From positions 124,001 to 188,000 of the forward strand of contig JAIWNF010000060.1 of assembly GCA_025093555.1 (NCBI GenBank): DNA of 64,000 nt, given 5' to 3'. The stretch's first letter is position 1; each line of letters starts with the position of its first letter. Both the position numbers and the translations under genes were made by a program. Of the stretch, positions 56,631-64,000 are shown in pieces. This DNA comes from Circinella umbellata (lineage: Eukaryota > Mucoromycota > Mucoromycetes > Mucorales > Lichtheimiaceae). The notes under the pieces were generated by a model, which saw nothing but the letters and a program-made list of their open reading frames with translations, had not been told where the DNA came from and made no database searches.

Positions 56631-59600
56631 AATAACTTATATATAATAGATGAAGAGATAAACAATTATTATTGTTTAGTCCTCAATGATTTTGAATTGA
56701 AGGATGACGGTTTCAAGGAAACCAAGGAAGATGAAAAGAGGAAGAGAATGGTGTATATAACGAAATGTTTGTCAGTCTAACAGCAAAAGAAACTTGATGA
56801 TTACTTTGTCAAGCATCCACATAGTACACCAAAAGCTGCACTAGTTGGTAACCATCCAGTTGCAGTTCAAATTGTTGGCTTAGTTACTAGTATTGATCCA
56901 GTTTTGGGTAAAAGGGATTGCACTGAATATGAATTGAAAAATGCACGAACCCATATAAGGAAGGCAGCAGGTGATTTATTCGAAGAATTTGATTGCATTT
57001 AACATGATTATCCAGGGTATATATACTCTGCAAGTGTAGCATTAGATGCATTTATTATCACGTTTCGCGCTCCTGAGATGTCTAGTTTTGTTGATATGAA
57101 ACTATTCCCTGTGATTACGGATGTCACATTCAAGGCTATGAAGAACTCTGGTGAGCATAAGAGATATCTTTGTTCATCGACTCTGTATTTTAGCTCGATA
57201 AGAAGATATGCTTTAGTATTTCAGGCTATTATTAGGGGCTTAACCAAGATGTATTTCCATTAGTACTTTCTGGCATTTTTCCCTACTTATAGAATCGACT
57301 TTATATTTGAAGACAACTTCCTTACTATGATAATAGACTTCTCTGCGGTGCAAAGGAAGGGATTTCTTTCAGCATACAAAATGTATACTTACAGACAAGA
57401 AGATAGATTGAAATACCTTAAAGGATGCTATATGCACTAGATGAAATCCATTCAGCTAGTTAGTAGTAATGGTAATTTGATATGTTAAGAAGACAAGGAT
57501 GACTTTTTGCGACTTGTATATAGTATCCAAACAATGGAGAATGGATGTGTATTTAATAGCACTCGAGACGAAATAATAGTGAAGTATCCTGGATTATCTA
57601 GGTGGATTAAGTGGTGGTTATGTCTTCAAATATCTAGTATGATTTTCAGGTATAATTCTTCAATGAAACTGTCGCTTCAAACACACATCCCCCATACATC
57701 GAATACTATTGAATCATACCACAATGTTCTCTATGGCGTCATATTGAAAAATGCTCCATTGATCACAAGCTTGCCACAGATTCTTTAATATGCGAGATTT
57801 AAAACAATTTTATGAGTATGGAGGATTACATCTATCTTATGATCAAAAGCCACGAAAATCGTGTACTAGACGCCTTGATAAATATGTGAATGATGGCCAA
57901 GCACCTGACACTACAGTACAACTACTTTCTAAAAAAACTGACAACCTACATAACAAAAAGACACATGCACCACAAATAGAATTGCCTCCTGTTGTCAAAG
58001 CGCGATATATTACTAAGAACGATATACTGTGTATTCTTGAAGCCAACACAAATCCACTGGCATATTGTAAAGAAACTGAACTGGATAGTGTTTTGCCAGA
58101 TGATCTGTCAATTGAAGAAGAATTACGTCGCTTTGAAACAGCAGATGCCAGTATATTCGAAACAGACAATGCACAAATGTCTCTGGATCAGGAAGATTTA
58201 CATTATGATAAAGATATTGAAATACTTGATGAGAGTTACAGAGATGTTGTGAAGGAGGGAGCGATTATAACAAATCCAACAAATGGTCCATCTAATAATA
58301 ATTATGAGAATATTGATAGCAATGAAATGGTAGAGAATGAGGTACCAATCGTCATTCCAAGTGCTGGTTACAATCTTGAATTAAATCTGAACAGTCAGAC
58401 GTCATGTTATATTGTTAGCTTTATGGAACTTCTTTGGCATTCAGTTCTGCCTCATGTTGATATTAAAAAAATTGCGTTAGAAAGTAAACATCCTACAGAT
58501 AATGCTTTATTACATACATTCAAGCTAGTGAAGATGGGACGTCATCGTAATGCATCAAATGAAATTCTCCATTTTGTTTACACTTCAATAAAACAATTAT
58601 ACCAAGAACGACAAGATCTTTACAAACAAGGCATTATGTACAATGTAGTCGATTTCATTATAAACTTTATAGAACAAGCATCGAAGCAATTATATTCAAC
58701 ATTCACGCATCAACCTATTCGCTATAATATGTACCATGAAGACATTGAGCATTGCTGGCTTCTATCACAACATAGTGGTCGTTACAATGTTCCTTTTCTT
58801 TTGCTGATTCCTAGGGAAACTGTTAGTGACTATAAGCTTTCAGTATCGTCAGTTCATTTTGAAGAAGCAGTATCAAATATGATTTGATGTCCACAAACAA
58901 GCGAGCAATGTCTTTACTGTGAAGATATGGCATATCAGTCTAATTGGCCGACCACAAATCCACCTTTTATTTTTTTTTGCTGATAAGCTATCTTCTAAAT
59001 CAACTTGTTCAGACAACATAATATTTCCTTATAATATGAAGTTATTCTCACAAAATTATCAAATGCATGCAGTGATAGAATCAACAAGTCGACAAGGAAT
59101 CCATTTCAAAACAACAGCAATAATCAATAATAATGGTGGCTATTTTCTTGCATGTCTCGATAATTTACGAAGACCAGGTATTGAAATCATTACAAATGAT
59201 TCAAGTAAATTCGCACAATATTTCACTTGTATTAAAAACCCTCTTATTGTAGTATATAAAAATATTTAATGAACTAAACAATAAAATTGCACTTCTCATT
59301 ATTTTATACATTTACATAAAACCAAAATTTGATGATCTTGTTGAATGTATCGTGTAGCATAACTGCTACATGATCATTGAAATTGTGTAGTGTGGATCGT
59401 GTAGTATATCGTGTAGCGTGACTGCTACACGATCATGCCTATAATTGGAAGTGTGACTTGAATTATATGATGGGGGGACTACATGATTTTTCTAGAGACT
59501 CGTACTTGATCCAGTATTTTTAGTCTAAAGATAGTTTGCTACATACACATTACTGTATGGCAGCTGTAATGCATCATTATTTTCTTCATATATTCATAAA

Positions 59601-59668
59601 TATAAAACATTCGCTTTCAAAGGTAGTTTGCTCTTTAAAGGAAAGTTGAATAATTTTATTCTTATAGG

Positions 59669-60060
59669 GTGTTAGCCATACTTAAAAAGATAGTAATCAT
59701 GGATGTATCAGGTGTTGGCACTTTTTCAGATCCATTATGTTGCCATATTAGTTTTGTAAACTTCTGTAAATCTGATGAATTTCCATTATATACACTTTTT
59801 TATAGACTTGTAAACATTTTGCAAAAATTAACATTTATTGAAAATTCAAATACTAAAGATTTCATAGTAGATTTAATAATCCCACTTAATTATCAATTTC
59901 TATAGCAACACCAAGAAAGACCCTCAACTCCCTCCAGTAAATATGGATATGATTGCTGTATAGTTAATATATTTTATGGTTTGTGTACTAATAATCTGTG
60001 TAGCTCTGAGTATCGACCGATTCATCAAGCAAAGCAACTTGAAGTCAATCAAGTTGATGC
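59669..60060 (+). pseudogene. PD-(D/E)XK nuclease-like gene, copy 3, fragment
   Basis: The frame 59,669-59,905 includes KDFIVDLIIPLNYQFL, matching DWFRINILSHIFDSVFL of copy 1. A GTAAATAT donor at about 59,937 and a TGTAG acceptor near 60,002 lead to SSEYRPIHQAKQLEVNQVDA, which aligns with SECIPLHQAYQLETNRID in copy 1 up to the putative active-site Asp. It is cut there by the Tc1-like element at 60,064. The same intron position is kept in all three copies. Confidence 0.6.
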
Positions 60061-60063
60061 ATA

Positions 60064-60490
60064 AGTTGAAATTTTCGCCTGAAAAGATCTGGGTCTGAAA
60101 AAAAATAAGAATTAGGTGGACCAAAAAGTTATGAGGTGTAAGCTGAAAAGTAGAATACAGTATTTTTTTTTGGATAATCAAAATTTATTTCAGACATGCT
60201 TGATTTCATTTTCAGACCTTTTGTATTTTTTTTTGGAAAAAGTCTATTTATTTTTGGGGACTTAAAAATTCTTTACTTTAAACGAAGTTGTTTTTCAAGA
60301 CATCTATCCTAGTATGTTTCAGCATGCCTTATCTAACCATTGCAGTCATTGACAGTAACTTTAAGACATGTCTCGGCAATATGTGGTGTAAGGGTATCTT
60401 TTTTATCTAGGGGGTTTCTTCTGATGAGCTTTTTAATCTTTGACTAGCATTCTTCTATAGGGTTGAGAAATGGGGGGTAATAGGGATCCT
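60064..60490 (-). mobile_element. Tc1/mariner-like transposon fragment, copy 2
   Basis: The left end (AGTTGAAATTTTCGCCTG, after a TA) and the subterminal blocks AGATCTGGGTCTGAA and TGGACCAAAAAGTTATGAGG match copy 1 near 21,710-22,056. The minus strand at 60,290-60,490 reads the C-terminal part of the transposase: PPFLNPIEEC, then SKIKKLIRRNPLDKKDTLTP, with stops. PFLNPIE is the third catalytic Glu block of the Tc1 family. The rest of the gene is missing; a repeat-rich stretch follows. Confidence 0.75.
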
Positions 60491-60600
60491 CACAGTTCGA
60501 CTTAGTTTGGTTCCTCAAGAGAACCAAATCAAACTGATCTTTAGTAAGAACCGAACCAAACTGAACTGTGATGAACCGAGAAGAACTGAGAAAAACTGAA
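60487..60600. repeat. GAACCAAAC-type inverted repeat cluster
   Basis: Contains TCACAGTTCGACTTAGTTTG followed by GAACCAAATCAAACTG, GAACCGAACCAAACTGAACT and GTGATGAACCGAG, so the two halves (CACAGTTC...AGTTTGGTTC and GAACCAAACTGAACTGTG) can pair. Probably a MITE end or the subterminal repeat of an element inserted in the Tc1-like copy. Confidence 0.45.
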
Positions 60601-60674
60601 TAACTAACATTTTTTTTGGAAAAAAACAGAATCTTAAATTATAAGCATAATAAGTTTTAATATGCAGCCAACAA

Positions 60675-61649
60675 TGGGGATCTTAGTACAATCCGGATTT
60701 ATAAATCGATCCGTTTTTCATACGGATTGGATCGGATTTGGATTGTGTCTCAACGGATTCGGATCGGATTCGGATCGTAATTCTAGAATCCGGATTGTAA
60801 ACGGATTGAGATCTATGGATCCGTCGGATTTTTCTGATCCGTCATTATAATTATAGAGTAATGGATCAAAGTTTTAATAATGCTGCGGTAAGGTATATAT
60901 ATTCAAATAAAGAAGAGAGTAAGTTTTTGTATATTATATACTTGAATAGAGCAGTTGAAAAGAAAAGTAATAATGGTTTTAATATAGAAAAGAAATATCT
61001 GAAAAGAAAAAAACAAGATTAAAAAGAGAGATTAATGAACTTGATTATTATTTTTATTAATCTAGTAATGATAAAGAGAATTAACAGAAAAGGTAAACTT
61101 GTACCTCTTTCTTTTTTCAGCACACTACTCGCCCCACAAAAAAAATCCACGTCATGTTATATTTAAACTTTTTTATCACTATAACTTTTTTTTCCTTCTA
61201 TAACTTTCCCAACTTTCTTTTCCCATTGTAACTTTTTTTCTACTAGAACCCATTTTCCCACTATAACTTTTTATTACTACAATTCTTTTTTTATTATAAC
61301 TTATTTATTTCCTATTATGTTTTTCAAACCAAAATAATAAAATCATCTACCTCTGTTACCAATGTTTTACTTTTCTTAAACGATCTCAAACGACTACCAT
61401 ACACAATCTTGTAAAATACCTTCTCTCATGAAAAAATACTGTGACATCTACTATATAGCCTAAATTTTCATCTAATTGATTCTTTTGCATTACGGATTAC
61501 GGATTCAATCCGGATTTTTACGAAACGGATTCGGATTGCAATTCTCTAATCCGTGGACAATCCGGATTTTCGAAAATCCGATCCGTTTCAAAACGGATCG
61601 GATGCGAAATGGTGCCTATCCGATCCAGATCGGTCTACGAAGAACCCTA
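60675..61649. mobile_element. hAT-like non-autonomous element, copy 3 (975 bp)
   Basis: Same family as the copies at 42,658 and 47,987, in the opposite orientation. Left end TGGGGATCTTAGTACAATCC, right end (reversed) TAGGGTTCTTCGTAGACCGA. It is flanked by a perfect 8-bp duplication GCCAACAA (60,667-60,674 and 61,650-61,657), as expected for hAT transposition. No transposase; the interior is AT-rich with (A)nGTTATAGT-like units. Confidence 0.85.
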
Positions 61650-63729
61650 GCCAACAAGTACAATAAAAAAATAAAAAAAGCAGAATTAACCTTTTAATTA
61701 AATTCCATTTATTATCAAAAAAACTGAACTACTTTTTCTAAAGGGTGATTGGAGGTGATGATCTTTAATTAAGTATTGCATGTGGCTCTATTGAAGTGAT
61801 AATATATAGTAACAGCAGCTATTGAATATGGTGTATTTCACTTATATTCGCCAAAATTGAGAAATTGTTTCAATTTTGTCATTTAGAACACCGCTACTAT
61901 ATATAGTAGAGACCTTTGGCCCCCGAAAAATTTTCCTATTTTGTTTAACTAATCCCCTTTATAATTGTCCCAGCGTTGGCTTTGAATCCCTCGCAGCGTC
62001 ACGCTGCAGCGCTGGGAGCTTACCAGTTCCGTTTTGCATAACCTCTCGATATGCATGTACACGTGGCACTCCCTTATAGATCCAATCAATTTAATCGTGT
62101 CATGCTGCTTCTAGATAATACTATATTATAATCTCGCACATTTTGGTTAATAGTGAAGTTCAATGAATGTGTTATCAAAAAGATGTGTTTAAATTTATAT
62201 ATGATATACATGATATTAATCAACACTTACAACAAAGTTTTGATTTTAGTTATTTTGTATGAAACATGTGGTTCATTGATTCATGTTTAGATTTAAATAC
62301 TTATTAGTATAAATAGAACTATCAATTACTCTCAACCAAACATAGTACTACGTATGTATTATTGAGTTCTCAAATATAGAATGCAAATAATCAAGATTTA
62401 CTTATACGTAGCGACTTGTAAACTTGTGAGATATTGAATATATAGTAGTTAAATATATGTGAAAATGTGTCTCTTATTTCTCTCCTTTTACGTTAGTGGA
62501 AATGAGCTTATTATTATTATTAACCTATGTAACTATTTGTTTTACATGATTTTAAGTATAGTAGTATAATAGCAATGCAGAAGTTCAAGCTTTATTACCT
62601 ATATGGTTTGTATAAAAATGGGCGTTATTTCAACACTACGTACCATGAACTCAATCCATGTCTCAATAGACATCAATGCATACAAATCATCGATACGTAA
62701 TACTGACACCTATATTGTTAAAGTTTATTTTCACTGTAAGTGAATCCATACGATGGTGCTTACTAGCAAGAAATAAAAATAGCATCATATATTCGAGAGA
62801 TGTACGCTGTAGTTAGCTTATACAAATAATAGAAAAAGTGAGGTGTTTAATGATAAGTATCAGAATACAATAAATAATGATACAACATACTCTAGAGTTT
62901 ACATTTATCCCAGTAAAAACATACACACATTAGCTCAACAGATTATAAAACAACTGGTATATTTGGTATCTTTTAAAAGTCATTCTTGCGAAACACTCAT
63001 CTGATCTGATTTCACTCCAAAGAAATAATAAAAAAGCTATATGAAGTAACTATGTACAGTAACCAAAAAATGAAACAAAATAAACTTTTCATCTTGAAGA
63101 TAGTATAATAAGTAAAGTAATGGTGTAGTTTAAATATAAATGACAAGCTTAAAAAACCCCCAGCTGTACCATCATTGCTGTAACAAAAGTTCGAAGAGTA
63201 AAACGTGATATATTTAAATTTGCAAATGAATTATTGTTGTATAAGTAGTTTGATAGTAATATATTATAAGAAAAAATATCGTTGTTTGAACAAGAAAGAT
63301 ATAAATAAGAGAATAAACGATGTTTTAACATAATAGAAATAATAACAATGAGAAAGGATGATAACTACATAAATTAAAAATGGAAACATATATTCGATGT
63401 AAGAGGAGAGCCATATATTGTAGTAAAAGATACAGAAGGCGAGTGAATTGGTCCTAAAAACAATACAGAGAACATACATATTGTTGTGCTTTTATATAAA
63501 GTCAAGTTAAAATGATACATTAAAAGAAAAGGTGTAATTATGTGAGAATAAGAAAAAAAAGAAGATAAAAATGCATGGATAATAAAAAGTAATAGACCAT
63601 AATTAAAGAAAACAGTAGTTGACCTGATGTGTATAGTAATAAAATAATAATAAGTTACTATATTTTAGGAAGAAGAATTAAAGGCGGATTCGGAAAAACA
63701 AAATATAAAGCGACGATTATAATAAGCAT
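61650..63729. other. Intergenic region without supported gene
   Basis: About 2.1 kb. A less AT-rich patch at about 61,960-62,060 contains an inverted pair CCCAGCG / CGCTGGG around TCGCAGCGTCACGCTGCAGC and could form a hairpin; it does not fold into a convincing tRNA by eye. Further on the sequence is AT-rich and has short minus-strand open frames (63,149-63,479) of hydrophobic low-complexity composition. Confidence 0.45.
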
Positions 63730-63993
63730 CTAATTAATGCTACTATTATCATCATTTACATCCTCTTCATCACTATCAGACTCTATCAAATTATTCTCCC
63801 ATTCTTCATACCCCATTACGAAATGTTCTTCTTCGTCATATTCATCTTCAAATGTAATATTTGTGTCATTTTCTGCAGATGATATAGTGACATCTGGTGA
63901 CTCAAGAGCTACTATATCGGCTGACCGCACTCTGATCCAACCTTCATTTACCGAAGACCACAAGAGTTCCGCTTCATCAAGATAATCAAACAA
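63730..63993 (-). CDS. Acidic hypothetical protein, possibly partial
   Basis: An 87-codon frame ending at 63,730. It reads MFDYLDEAELLWSSVNEGWI, then VRSADIVALESPDVTISSAE and an Asp/Glu-rich tail (EDEYDEEEHFVMGYEEWENN, SDSDEEDVNDD). The gene may begin outside the window. Acidic low-complexity ends like this are common at the N-termini of transposon proteins (compare the acidic start of the tnp2 gene at 26,881) but also occur in host proteins. No domain. Confidence 0.4.
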   Translation of the reverse strand: MFDYLDEAELLWSSVNEGWIRVRSADIVALESPDVTISSAENDTNITFEDEYDEEEHFVMGYEEWENNLIESDSDEEDVNDDNSSIN

Positions 63994-64000
63994 GAACTGA

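Larger units (their letters stand above)
55040..59269 (+). pseudogene. MULE-B transposase: GCM/WRKY-like zinc region, MULE core, USP-like tail
   Basis: N-terminal part 55,143-55,490: a Cys-rich region (CQGFFYCGMVSCEF, CELCNRP) ending LTHFGTHDHND, like the HxH end of GCM1/WRKY zinc fingers used by many MULEs. After inserted repeats, the core starts near 56,690: FPVITDVTFKAM (Asp at 57,120), YLCSSTLYFSSIRRYALVFQ, MIIDFSAVQRKGF (Asp near 57,336), CYMH, then SNTIESYHNVLYG (Glu at 57,711-57,713). The C-terminal frame (57,790-58,887) has a charged linker and then NLNSQTSCYIVSFMELLWHS, with a candidate nucleophile Cys at 58,405-58,407; after a stop at 58,885, a Cys pair (CLYC) and, in a third frame, IHFKTTAII with a His at 59,102-59,104 and FLACLDNLRRPGIEII. 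Several stops and shifts make it inactive, but the USP-like part is better kept than the core. Confidence 0.7.
54852..59502. mobile_element. MULE-B: 4.65-kb Mutator-like element, delimited
   Basis: The ends are imperfect inverted repeats of about 60 bp: both contain TGTAGTCCCCCCAT, a shared A-run before it, and (left) GAAGTCACACT / (right, reversed) CAAGTCACACT. TACTTGAT flanks both sides (54,844-54,851 and 59,503-59,510), 8 of the 9 bp expected for MULEs; the ninth base differs. It holds one MULE transposase gene (+) with a USP-like tail and has itself received a small MITE (55.6 kb) and a foldback element (55.8-56.6 kb). Its terminal sequence is unrelated to that of MULE-A. Confidence 0.8.

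Noticed and set aside
61960..62060. Possible tRNA or SINE head around TCGCAGCGTCACGCTGCAGC
   Set aside because: The A- and B-box matches are too weak and no cloverleaf could be drawn by eye; kept only as a hairpin note.

Overview
The window is nuclear DNA of a filamentous fungus, most likely Mucoromycota (Mucorales-like). It is very AT-rich, with short GT-AG introns (about 35-105 bases), long A/T homopolymers, (TTA)n, (CT)n and (AT)n microsatellites, and Asn/Gln-rich regulators. A fungal-type mitochondrial ribosomal protein (MRP51 family) and an assemblage of DNA transposons plus LINE debris point the same way. Species is not decidable by reading. All assignments are by eye; no search was run.

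Bases 1-20,600 are a sparse host-gene segment with four believable genes: a PIN1/ESS1-type prolyl isomerase (+), a five-exon bHLH factor (-), a single-exon Msn2-like C2H2 factor (-) and MRP51/bS1m (-). The intergenic stretches are long (3.5-5.2 kb) and hold only simple repeats. No tRNA or rRNA was recognised.

Bases 20,640-61,650 are a nested transposon island. In order it holds: a Tc1-like relic; a multi-exon PD-(D/E)XK-nuclease-like gene relic and a 5'-truncated LINE; an 89-bp GC-rich insert with a 10-bp target duplication; a hairpin MITE; a delimited 3.2-kb CACTA-like element (tnp2); a delimited 8.9-kb Mutator-like element (MULE-A) carrying two foldback elements, an RTC4-like gene, a transposase with a C-terminal USP-like peptidase domain and a nested transposon with an intact DDE-chromodomain transposase; a 2.4-kb TIR element with a coiled-coil ORF; three copies of a ~1-kb hAT-like non-autonomous element, one containing a second chromodomain transposon; an unrecognised decayed multi-exon gene; two more relics of the PD-(D/E)XK-like family; a Merlin/IS1595-like relic; and a delimited 4.65-kb MULE-B with a GCM/WRKY-like zinc region, a MULE core and again a USP-like domain.

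Bases 61,650-64,000 are mostly non-coding and end in an acidic ORF near the edge.

The most notable points are: (1) two different MULE families whose transposases share a C-terminal USP-like Cys/His/Asp domain; (2) PIF/Harbinger-like transposases with a C-terminal chromodomain, one ORF intact, one nested in a MULE and one in a hAT-like element, the latter confirmed by an empty-site comparison; (3) three relics of a lineage-specific PD-(D/E)XK-like gene family within 38 kb; (4) an RTC4-like domain gene inside a MULE.
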